Shown: positions 13,954-20,823 of the stretch, one piece after another | Numbering within the stretch: the first letter of the stretch is position 1 | Layout: the number at the start of each line of letters is the position of its first letter | NCBI GenBank assembly: GCA_028867395.1 | Contig: JAGWGO010000003.1 | Coordinates: 1-26,796 of the forward strand | Direction of reading: 5' to 3' | DNA: 26,796 nucleotides | From: Nitrososphaerota archaeon | GTDB lineage: Archaea; Thermoproteota; Nitrososphaeria; Nitrososphaerales; Nitrosopumilaceae | Position numbers and translations under genes: made by a program | The notes under the pieces: model-generated | What the model saw: the letters and a program-made list of their open reading frames with translations, nothing else | What the model was told of the DNA's origin: nothing | The model's database searches: none

Positions 13954-14840
13954 CTCTTGTTCCTCTCCACAAGTGTTATGATCTTGACTGGACACTCTGT
14001 CTTGCATATGTTGCATCCCTTGCAGGCGTCATAGTCCACAATCGGATATCCCTCGCTGTCAATCGTATACGCACTATCAGGACAGTAAACGTAACAAACC
14101 ATGCATTTTGTGCACTTGTCGTAATCGATAACAGGTTTGTAGTTGCTCCACTGGGCTCTGTCACGAAGCATGGAATTTCCCGTTGCAGTAATTGCACAAG
14201 TCGATATGGCAGGCTCGTGGTATTTTGGTTCAAGGATGCCGGATTCTCTGTAAGCCTCACGTGGGGTTGTAATTGTAACAGGTGAAATGGTATCAAAGAC
14301 TTTGCTTGCAAGATCGACGTTTCTTGCAATTTCATCTCTGTTTACCTGTATGTTGACAAGTTCCTTGATTATCGATTCTTTGACAAAATCAAAGTTCAAA
14401 CCCAAGAGCTTGCATGCTGCCGCAGCAACTGCAATTCCAAGGTGTGGCTTTTCAATTATACCAGATGATAATTTTACAAGATCAAAAACGATAAGAGAAT
14501 TTTTTATGTTATATCTTGATGCAAGATCTGACTTGCTCAAAGGGCTGTTCACCAAGATGACAGTGCTTTCCGAAATTTCGTGCGGAGGATTGTCGCTTGC
14601 CATTCCCATCAGCGACTCTTCGCCTATCACAACAAGTGAGGGGTTGTCTATCTGGCCTCTGTCCAGAATAACTTGCCTTGAGATTCTAACATATGCAGAT
14701 ATTGGTGCGCCTCTTCTCTCGGCTCCATAAAGTGGCTGATCCTGCACATAAAATCCAGAAAGAAACGCGGCTGTTCCTATGACGTGAGCCCCTGTCTTGA
14801 TTCCCTGTCCCCCTCTTCCACGTAGGGTAACTGTAATCAT
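13950..14840 (-). CDS. porGD: 2-oxoacid:ferredoxin oxidoreductase, fused gamma-delta subunit
   Basis: A 296-aa fusion. The N-terminal gamma domain (about 1-185) starts MITVTLRGRGGQGIKTG and has YGAERRGAPISAYVR. The C-terminal delta domain is a two-cluster ferredoxin: Cys243/246/249/253 (CTKCMVCYVYCP) and Cys273/276/279/283 (CKGCNICKTECP), each able to hold a [4Fe-4S] cluster for passing electrons to external ferredoxin. Gamma and delta are separate genes in several archaea; here they are one chain. It overlaps porA by four bases and follows the zinc-ribbon gene by eight, so the four genes should be one transcript. Confidence 0.93.
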   Translation of the reverse strand: MITVTLRGRGGQGIKTGAHVIGTAAFLSGFYVQDQPLYGAERRGAPISAYVRISRQVILDRGQIDNPSLVVIGEESLMGMASDNPPHEISESTVILVNSPLSKSDLASRYNIKNSLIVFDLVKLSSGIIEKPHLGIAVAAAACKLLGLNFDFVKESIIKELVNIQVNRDEIARNVDLASKVFDTISPVTITTPREAYRESGILEPKYHEPAISTCAITATGNSMLRDRAQWSNYKPVIDYDKCTKCMVCYVYCPDSAYTIDSEGYPIVDYDACKGCNICKTECPVKIITLVERNKR

Positions 14841-14848
14841 TGGCTCGA

Positions 14849-15166
14849 TTACCTCTGTCTTGACTGAAGGTAGAGGTTTTGCGGAACATAGACACCGTTT
14901 ACTTGTCGCACCCAGTCATGAGGATAGTACTTGCCGTCTATCTCGCTTCGAACCCAAGAGAATGGATGGTAACAGTCATCTTCCTTTCTTTCCCATCCTC
15001 GCGGATGAATCTCGGTATTTTCCTCTCTCCATGATTCCTCTTCGCCAAGACCTAGTTTGTTAATAATTTCTTGATTGTTAAACCACCAGCATACCCTTGG
15101 GCCGCAATTGAGACAAAAGTCTTTGTGACCTCCAAGGTGAATGCCGCAGTGAGGGCAGAATTCCAT
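14849..15166 (-). CDS. Zinc-ribbon protein with a duplicated aromatic motif, upstream of por genes
   Basis: A 105-aa protein with an N-terminal zinc ribbon: CPHCG at residues 4-8 and CLNCG at 18-22. The C-terminal half has an internal repeat rich in Trp, Tyr, His and Pro: YHPFSWVRSEIDGKYYP is followed by YPHDWVRQVNGVYVP. No family was recognised. It is the first gene of the por cluster, with a good TATA box (15188-15195) about 26 bases from its ATG and only 8 bases before porGD. The context suggests an accessory or assembly factor for the oxidoreductase, or a regulator; this is inference. Confidence 0.75.
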   Translation of the reverse strand: MEFCPHCGIHLGGHKDFCLNCGPRVCWWFNNQEIINKLGLGEEESWREENTEIHPRGWERKEDDCYHPFSWVRSEIDGKYYPHDWVRQVNGVYVPQNLYLQSRQR

Positions 15167-15187
15167 GTTGATTTTACAGTCTTCTTG

Positions 15188-15195
15188 TTATAAAA
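15188..15195 (-). promoter_or_regulatory. TATA box of the por cluster
   Basis: TTTTATAA on the minus strand, centred about 26 bases before ATG 15166; would drive the zinc-ribbon-porGD-porA-porB transcript. Confidence 0.55.
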
Positions 15196-15305
15196 CCCGG
15201 AATCAGATTATCAAATTTGATTTTGAACCATGTTTAGGACTGCATATTAGAAGACAACAAGAGGATTGTCCAGGATATTTCCTTTAGAATGTGCACAATA
15301 ACTCG

Positions 15306-15311
15306 AATATA
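15306..15311 (+). promoter_or_regulatory. TATA-like box of YjbQ gene
   Basis: AATATA centred about 26 bases before ATG 15334 but only 20 before ATG 15328; this favours the second ATG as the start. Confidence 0.35.
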
Positions 15312-15333
15312 GAGGCAGGTACGACAGATGCTT

Positions 15334-15753
15334 ATGAAAATTATATCAAAAACTATCCAAGTCGATACAAAAGGCGAAGACGACATGATTGACATCACGG
15401 AGGAAATTTCCTTGTCAGTCAGATCAAGCAAGGTACAGGATGGAATTGTTACAATCTTTGTAGTTGGGTCAACTGCAGCTGTTACAACTATAGAATACGA
15501 ACTTGGACTGCGACAAGACTTTCCAAGGATGCTTGGTAGAGTTGCTCCAAAAAATATCGAGTACGAACACCAAAAAATGTGGCACGATGGGAACGGTCAT
15601 TCCCATGTACGAGCATCGCTTGTAGGACCCAGTCTGACAGTGCCACTTAAGGATGGAAGCATGACTCTTGGGACATGGCAACAGATTGTGATAGTAGAGA
15701 TGGACATAAGACACAGACAGCGTGAGATCGTACTGCAAATAATTGGAGAGTAA
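15334..15753 (+). CDS. yjbQ: YjbQ/UPF0047 family protein (secondary thiamine-phosphate synthase-like)
   Basis: The 139-aa product (141 if ATG 15328 is used) matches the UPF0047/YjbQ family: N-terminal KIISKTIQVDT, VVGSTAAVTTIEYE, the His-containing site HDGNGHSHVRASLVGPS and a C-terminal TWQQIVIVEMDIRHRQRE. Some members show weak thiamine-phosphate synthase activity, but the physiological role is uncertain. The start is chosen at the second ATG because of TATA spacing. It is transcribed alone, divergent from the por cluster. Thiamine genes thiC and thiDN occur 5-7 kb away, which is suggestive but not proof of a link. Confidence 0.88.
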   Translation: MKIISKTIQVDTKGEDDMIDITEEISLSVRSSKVQDGIVTIFVVGSTAAVTTIEYELGLRQDFPRMLGRVAPKNIEYEHQKMWHDGNGHSHVRASLVGPSLTVPLKDGSMTLGTWQQIVIVEMDIRHRQREIVLQIIGE

Positions 15754-15768
15754 CAATATCAAAGAGAA

Positions 15769-16176
15769 TTAATTTTTTGATCTCGTTACAATTTCGTCCC
15801 AGAGATTCTTTGGTACTGGCATCGCAGAAAGCCTGGAAATTTTCAACAGTTCCCAGTTTTTGAATTTAGAGTCTTTTTTTATCTCATCAAGCGTCACAGG
15901 CCTCTTCAATCTCGATACAGGTTTTACATCCATCACCACGAACCTCTCATCGTCCTCCTTTGGATTTGGGTAGGGGTTGCTTGTAATCTCGATTATTCCA
16001 ACTGCCTGCCTCTCATTACCCGTATGGTAGAAAAACGCCAAATCCCCCTTTTTCATCAAGCGCATGTGCTTGAGTGCCAAGTTGTTGTGAACTCCGTCCC
16101 ACACGGTTTTCTTGTCTTTTTCAAGCATGTCGTAGTTATAGGTCGAGGGCTCTTGTTTTACAAGCCAGTAGTTCAT
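15769..16176 (-). CDS. EVE domain-containing protein
   Basis: The 135-aa product is a single EVE domain: MNYWLVKQEPSTYNYDML, then WDGVHNNLALKHMRLMKKGDLAFFYHTG, and PVTLDEIKKD. EVE belongs to the PUA-like fold family and is proposed to recognise modified bases in DNA or RNA. Length is typical of free-standing members. The ATG at 16176 lies 15 bases after the stop of the GNAT gene upstream on the minus strand, so both are probably on one transcript. The orphan DNA methyltransferase of this window is 13 kb away; any link is speculative. Confidence 0.92.
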   Translation of the reverse strand: MNYWLVKQEPSTYNYDMLEKDKKTVWDGVHNNLALKHMRLMKKGDLAFFYHTGNERQAVGIIEITSNPYPNPKEDDERFVVMDVKPVSRLKRPVTLDEIKKDSKFKNWELLKISRLSAMPVPKNLWDEIVTRSKN

Positions 16177-16191
16177 GGTATGATGTCTACT

Positions 16192-17046
16192 TTACAGATT
16201 ATAGATTTTTCCAAGTTCTTTTCTCATCAAGTAAAACATTGACTTTTTCTCCAGGAAATCAAGATCAAGCGAAGTATCCTCGGGGGCAAAGACTTGGATC
16301 CTCTCGCATCCCATTTCATGTGCCTTGTCTTGCGCAAATCTCAGGACATCTTCCATCCCTTCTTTGGTACCGTTTACAAATCCTACCTGTAATGTCTGCG
16401 GAAAGTCTTTTGACTTGTTCCATATGCCAATCGCATTTGTAATTTCCCTGTCAGTTGAGACCAAGACCCTTCCCTGCACCACGAGGTTTTCAAGCTCGTC
16501 CCTGCCAAGGGGCAACCATTTCCACGAGTCTGCATATGTATCTGAGTTTATGAACTCATCAAGTGAGAAAGTCGAGGTTGCAACAGATGCATGAAAGTTT
16601 TGTCTTTGCGGTACTGTGGAGTAGAGCCTCCACTCTTCCTCAATGTGATATCCAACAGACTTGACAAGATTGATTGACGGCTGGTTCTCCGATTCAATCA
16701 CAAGCCTTACTGTGCCTTTTTGTATGATAGATTCTGCATGCAACATCATCTTTGTGCCAAGCCCCTTTTTGCGATATCTTGGATGTACGCGCATTCCCTC
16801 AAGCCAAGACTCTCCTGCAAGAAAAGCGATATGATACACTCCAACAACAAGACCGTTTTCATCGCACACATACAATCCATCTGACGACCTCCACTTGTCC
16901 CAGACATCTGCAATGTAATCACCCCACGAGAAAGTGTCCTTGCAAAATTCAAGGACTGGTCCCTTGTCATGCTCTTGCGCGCTGCGAATTTCCACAATAC
17001 ATCTAGACGATTGCACGTTATCTAACTTTACACAATCTTTTGCCAA
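16192..17046 (-). CDS. GNAT acetyltransferase, probably two tandem GNAT-like halves
   Basis: A 284-aa protein. The N-terminal GNAT domain (about 18-150) has the acetyl-CoA pyrophosphate-binding motif in RVHPRYRKKGLGTKMM and the C-terminal NQPSINLVKSVGYH. The second half (about 155-280) looks like a degenerate GNAT repeat (LENLVVQGRVLVSTD, then VLRFAQDKAHEMGCERIQVFAPEDT and a final FLEKKSMFYLMRKE) without a clear acetyl-CoA loop. The substrate is unknown. The start is TTG at 17046; the symmetric TATA-like sequence near 17073 is 27 bases upstream. It diverges from chorismate synthase and precedes the EVE gene. Confidence 0.85.
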   Translation of the reverse strand: MAKDCVKLDNVQSSRCIVEIRSAQEHDKGPVLEFCKDTFSWGDYIADVWDKWRSSDGLYVCDENGLVVGVYHIAFLAGESWLEGMRVHPRYRKKGLGTKMMLHAESIIQKGTVRLVIESENQPSINLVKSVGYHIEEEWRLYSTVPQRQNFHASVATSTFSLDEFINSDTYADSWKWLPLGRDELENLVVQGRVLVSTDREITNAIGIWNKSKDFPQTLQVGFVNGTKEGMEDVLRFAQDKAHEMGCERIQVFAPEDTSLDLDFLEKKSMFYLMRKELGKIYNL

Positions 17047-17067
17047 AAACGCGGCTCAAAACTCGAA

Positions 17068-17078
17068 AGAATATAAGC
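17068..17078. promoter_or_regulatory. Shared TATA-like box between GNAT and chorismate synthase genes
   Basis: AGAATATAAGC reads as GAATATAA on plus and CTTATATT on minus. Its centre (about 17073) is 26 bases from the aroC ATG (17099) and 27 bases from the GNAT TTG (17046). No second TATA candidate is evident in this 52-base gap, so one box may serve both directions. Confidence 0.5.
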
Positions 17079-17098
17079 ATCTAAAGGAGAATTTCTTC

Positions 17099-18196
17099 AT
17101 GTCTTCAAGTTCTATCGGCCAGCGTTATGTTTTTACGAGTTTTGGCGAGAGTCACGGCAGATGCATAGGAGCTGTAGTGGACGGCTGCCCGGCAGGCCTT
17201 GATCTTGAGGAAAAAGACATTCAAAAGATGCTTGACCTGAGAAAACCAGGACAGTCAATCATTACAACACAGAGAAAGGAAGAGGATAAGGTAGAGATTC
17301 TCTCCGGAGTCTTTCGTGGATACACTACAGGAGCTCCTATCGCAATGATAATTTGGAACCAGGACCAGCGCTCAAAAGATTATGAGAACTGGTCTTTGAA
17401 GCCAAGACCGGGACACTCTGACTATCCAGCGTATATCAAGTACAACGGATTTAACGATTACAGGGGAGGGGGAAGATTCTCAGGGCGGCTCACTGCCACA
17501 TTTGTGATGGCAGGAGCAATTGCAAAAAAACTTCTTGCCCAAACTCTCAAGGTTGACACTTACTCTTACACCTGCCAGGTAGGCAAGACAAAGATGAATT
17601 GTATAGCTACAGAAAAGATGAAGCGCGCAATTTACAGCAACGAGGTAAGATGCCCCGACTCGAAGGTTGCGGAGAAGATGCGTTCTGCAATACTTGCTGC
17701 AAGAAGAAGCGGCGATTCTGTCGGAGGAGTGGTTGAATCAATTACAACAAATCTTCCAGTGGGTCTTGGAGAGCCAATCTTTGGCTCGCTCGAGTCAGAC
17801 CTCAGCAAGGCACTCTTCTCAATTCCGGCAGTAAAAGGAGTCGAGTTTGGCTCTGGCTTTTACGGCTCTACACTTCACGGCTCTGAAAATAATGACGAGT
17901 TTATAGTAAAGAACGGAAAGATTGCGACTAAGACAAACAACGCAGGAGGAATACTTGGCGGGATATCAACAGGCATGCCGCTTGTGCTGAGGGTTGCGTT
18001 CAAGCCAGCATCATCGATTGCAAAAAAACAGCACACAGTTGATGTCAAGACAAAAAAACCAGCCTCCCTTGTAGTTCAGGGAAGGCACGACCCGTGTGTT
18101 GTTCCAAGAGCTCCGCCCGTTGTTGATTCGCTTGTCTCAGTAGTACTTGTAGATCATGCATTGAGGGCAGGTTTTATCCCTCCAGTGATTCGATGA
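17099..18196 (+). CDS. aroC: Chorismate synthase
   Basis: A 365-aa chorismate synthase, the FMN-dependent enzyme making chorismate from EPSP. Signature motifs: FGESHGRCIGAVVDGCPAG at the N-terminus, LRKPGQSIITTQRKEEDKVE, RPGHSDYPAYIKY, YRGGGRFSGRLTA, and GRHDPCVVPRAPPVVDSL near the end. Start taken at ATG 17099; the frame is open further upstream to 16934 but that part overlaps the divergent GNAT gene and is not family-like. The ATG has both a TATA at 26 bases and an AAAGGAG at 17083-17089, so it may be leaderless or SD-led. It heads the aroC-chorismate mutase/aminotransferase-tyrA-Nudix cluster. Confidence 0.96.
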   Translation: MSSSSIGQRYVFTSFGESHGRCIGAVVDGCPAGLDLEEKDIQKMLDLRKPGQSIITTQRKEEDKVEILSGVFRGYTTGAPIAMIIWNQDQRSKDYENWSLKPRPGHSDYPAYIKYNGFNDYRGGGRFSGRLTATFVMAGAIAKKLLAQTLKVDTYSYTCQVGKTKMNCIATEKMKRAIYSNEVRCPDSKVAEKMRSAILAARRSGDSVGGVVESITTNLPVGLGEPIFGSLESDLSKALFSIPAVKGVEFGSGFYGSTLHGSENNDEFIVKNGKIATKTNNAGGILGGISTGMPLVLRVAFKPASSIAKKQHTVDVKTKKPASLVVQGRHDPCVVPRAPPVVDSLVSVVLVDHALRAGFIPPVIR

Positions 18197-18199
18197 GAA

Positions 18200-19570
18200 A
18201 TGTCAGACATTGACAAGCTGCGCGACAAGATAGACAAGATTACATTTGACATTCTAAAACTGCTAAAGGAAAGAAACGATACAGCGATGGAGATTGGTAA
18301 CCTCAAAAATCACCTCGGCCTTGGAGTTACAAACGAGCAAAGAGAAAACCAGATTCGAACAAAAGTAATCGCGCTTTGCAAAGATATAGGTCTTGATGAA
18401 AAGACTGGACTTGTTGCACTGAATTTTCTTTTAAACGAGTCAATCAAGGTCCAGTCAACCAACAAGCAGACGCATCTCTCAGTATTTCTCAAAGCAAAAG
18501 AGATGGAAAGAAAGGGAAAGAAGATAATTCACATGGAGGTAGGCGAGCCGGACTTTTTCCCGCCCAAATCAGTCAAGACCGCACTCTCAGAAGTCTACGA
18601 CATGGGATACACAAAGTATGGAGAATCAAAGGGAATGGCAGACTTTCGTGAGGCACTTGCATCCCATGTGACAAAAAAGTTTGGAGTAAAAGTTGGACCG
18701 CAAAATATCTTGGTCTCTCCAGGTGCAAGGTTCTCGGTATTTTTGGCAATCTCTACTCTTCTCAGTCCGGGAAACGAGATTATAGTAATCGAGCCTGCAT
18801 GGCCAGCATACAGAGACAATGCGCTAAATTCCGGAATAAAGGTCAGAACGATTCACACAAGTATTGAGACAAGATGGGAGCCAGATATTGAGGACATCAA
18901 AAATACCATAACCCCCAACACAAAGATGATAGTGCTTAACTATCCAAACAACCCAACAGGAAAGATACTTCCAGAAAAGTTGCTCGACCAGATAATGGAG
19001 ATTGTAAAGAAAAATGACCTCTATGTACTGTCGGACGAGATCTATGCCTCGTACGTATACAAGACCTGGAAGAGCATACTGTCCTACGAGTATGCCAAGT
19101 CAATTGTCACCCAGTCGTTTTCCAAGTCGCATGCCATGACAGGGTTTAGGATAGGATACGCAATTGTAGCCCCCGATATCGTAGACAGGATGGCGAGGTT
19201 GCAGGCGCTTGCGCTCACAAATGTCTCAGAGCCAATCCAGTATGTGGCGATGAAAGCGCTCGAGTCTGACACGACCGATAATACTAAAGCCATCAAGTCC
19301 AGACTAGAAGTTGTGGTAAGAAGAGCAAGAGAGATGGGTTTGGAATTTATAGAACCGGACGGGGCGATGTACATTTTTGCCCACGTCAGAAAGCCGCAGT
19401 TTGACTCTATCGAGTTTACAAACAAGCTTTTAGATTATGGTGTTGCAATAGCACCGGGTGAAGGGTTTGGAAATTACCAAGGATTTGTCAGAATATCAGC
19501 TTGTCAGCCAGAAGAAACACTTAACCAAGGAATGCAGATAATAGAAGAGGCAATGAGGAAAGAAAAATGA
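18200..19570 (+). CDS. Chorismate mutase (AroQ) fused to class I aminotransferase
   Basis: A 456-aa two-domain protein. Residues 1 to about 85 form an all-helical AroQ chorismate mutase (KLRDKIDKITFDILKLLKERN, EIGNLK, TNEQREN). Residues from about 95 on form a class I pyridoxal-phosphate aminotransferase: MEVGEPDF, YTKYGESKGM, NYPNNPTG, SDEIYASY and Lys309 in TQSFSKSHAMTGFRIGY as the cofactor lysine. The fusion would turn chorismate into prephenate and transaminate prephenate to arogenate, or transaminate the downstream keto acids to Phe/Tyr. It begins 3 bases after aroC and overlaps tyrA by ATGA. Which amino acceptor is used cannot be read from the sequence. Confidence 0.93.
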   Translation: MSDIDKLRDKIDKITFDILKLLKERNDTAMEIGNLKNHLGLGVTNEQRENQIRTKVIALCKDIGLDEKTGLVALNFLLNESIKVQSTNKQTHLSVFLKAKEMERKGKKIIHMEVGEPDFFPPKSVKTALSEVYDMGYTKYGESKGMADFREALASHVTKKFGVKVGPQNILVSPGARFSVFLAISTLLSPGNEIIVIEPAWPAYRDNALNSGIKVRTIHTSIETRWEPDIEDIKNTITPNTKMIVLNYPNNPTGKILPEKLLDQIMEIVKKNDLYVLSDEIYASYVYKTWKSILSYEYAKSIVTQSFSKSHAMTGFRIGYAIVAPDIVDRMARLQALALTNVSEPIQYVAMKALESDTTDNTKAIKSRLEVVVRRAREMGLEFIEPDGAMYIFAHVRKPQFDSIEFTNKLLDYGVAIAPGEGFGNYQGFVRISACQPEETLNQGMQIIEEAMRKEK

Positions 19571-20421
19571 AGAAGAAAATAGCGATAATTGGTTCTGAAG
19601 GTCACATGGGCAAGTGGTTCACAAAGTACTTTCTTGAGAAAGGCTACGAAGTAATAGGTTATGACGCAGAAAAGGAGACTACAAACAAGGCAGTAACAAA
19701 GGCACAGTCGCTTGTAGGCGCAATACTTACTGCAGACTTTGTTATACTGTGCATCCCAGTAAAGCGCACACCTGAGACAATACGACTGATTGCAAAAGAG
19801 ATGAAAAGAGAATCCTACCTAATTGACATTTCGTCACTGAAGCTAAAGACCGCAGCTGCACTCTCAAAGATTCCAGACAAGGTAAGTCCCATCTGCATAC
19901 ATCCAATGTTTGGCCCGGGAACAAAGAAGCTCAAGGGTCAAAACGTAATCTCAATTCCAATCCGTGATGCAAAAAAAGAGCTTGCAGTTGCCAAGTCTCT
20001 GTTTCCTGAGGCAAGTTTTGTCCAGATAGATGCGACGGAGCATGACAAAAAGATTGCAATAGTTCTTGGCATGACACACCTTGTCAACTTGGCACTTGCA
20101 AATATACTTGCAAAGGAGGAAAACTTTGCTCTTGTAGAAAAGATGGCAGGCACCACATTCAAGGCGCAAAAGCTTCTCACTGCAGGAATCATGACCGAGT
20201 CTCCGGAACTAATTGAGACAATAATTGCAAACCCGGAGATTAGAAGATATGCAGAAGAGTTGTGGAAGGACATTGGGAGGATGCTGATACTGGTCCAGGA
20301 AAACAGGACAGAGGAGATCCTCAAGTATGTCGGAAGCGCAAAAGAGAGACTTGCAAAGAACATCGATATGGAAGATGCGTACAAAAAACTAGTATCGATG
20401 GTAAATGCTGTTGAAAAATAA
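19567..20421 (+). CDS. tyrA: Prephenate/arogenate dehydrogenase
   Basis: A 284-aa TyrA-family dehydrogenase for oxidative decarboxylation of prephenate or arogenate on the way to tyrosine. N-terminal nucleotide-binding motif IAIIGSEGHMGKWF, YDAEKE after the second strand, then DISSLKLKTAAALSKI and the HPMFGPGTKKLKGQNVI motif; a helical dimerisation domain follows. It overlaps the mutase/aminotransferase stop by four bases (ATGA), so the mutase, transaminase and dehydrogenase steps are translationally linked. If arogenate is made by the fused partner, arogenate would be the natural substrate here; that is inference. Confidence 0.93.
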   Translation: MKKKIAIIGSEGHMGKWFTKYFLEKGYEVIGYDAEKETTNKAVTKAQSLVGAILTADFVILCIPVKRTPETIRLIAKEMKRESYLIDISSLKLKTAAALSKIPDKVSPICIHPMFGPGTKKLKGQNVISIPIRDAKKELAVAKSLFPEASFVQIDATEHDKKIAIVLGMTHLVNLALANILAKEENFALVEKMAGTTFKAQKLLTAGIMTESPELIETIIANPEIRRYAEELWKDIGRMLILVQENRTEEILKYVGSAKERLAKNIDMEDAYKKLVSMVNAVEK

Positions 20422-20823
20422 TTGAATTCCACCTCCATAGTTACTGTCTTTTTGACTTGTAACAACAAGTATCTCATACTAAAACGAAGTTCCAAGGTGA
20501 AAACAATGAAGAATCTTTGGGCTGGAATATCAGGAATCATCGAGGGAGACGAGGACCCGACCTACAGGGCAAAACGGGAGGTCTTTGAAGAGGCGGGAAT
20601 CTCAGAAGACAAGATCACCATTCTCAAGACTGCAGAGCCAATGAGTGTAGAGTCGCAGTATAACGACCACGAGTGGAAGATACATCCATACTTGTTTGCA
20701 GTAAATGATATCACAATAACTTTGAACTGGGAAAATTCAGACTATACATGGATAAGCCCGTCTGAGCTTTCAAAATATCAAACAGTCCCAAGCTTGGAAA
20801 AAGTACTAGCTCGCCTGCTGTAG
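20422..20823 (+). CDS. Nudix hydrolase
   Basis: A 133-aa Nudix protein with an intact Nudix box: GIIEGDEDPTYRAKREVFEEAGI fits G-x5-E-x7-REUxEExGU. It hydrolyses a nucleoside diphosphate linked to another moiety; the substrate is not readable. It starts at TTG 20422 directly after the tyrA TAA, with no gap, and is the last gene of the aroC cluster; it could be translated by termination-reinitiation. Its end overlaps the convergent thiC gene by 18 bases. The first residues (IVTVFLTCNNKYLILKRS) match the usual Nudix start, so no longer form is needed. Confidence 0.88.
   Translation: MNSTSIVTVFLTCNNKYLILKRSSKVKTMKNLWAGISGIIEGDEDPTYRAKREVFEEAGISEDKITILKTAEPMSVESQYNDHEWKIHPYLFAVNDITITLNWENSDYTWISPSELSKYQTVPSLEKVLARLL

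Noticed and set aside
16934..17098. N-terminal extension of chorismate synthase
   Set aside because: Open frame but overlaps the divergent GNAT coding region, contains no family sequence, and the ATG at 17099 has both promoter and SD support.
19938..20540. 200-codon minus-strand frame
   Set aside because: Antisense to tyrA and the Nudix gene, both of which have clear motifs; the translated product is Ser/Phe/Ala-rich shadow sequence.
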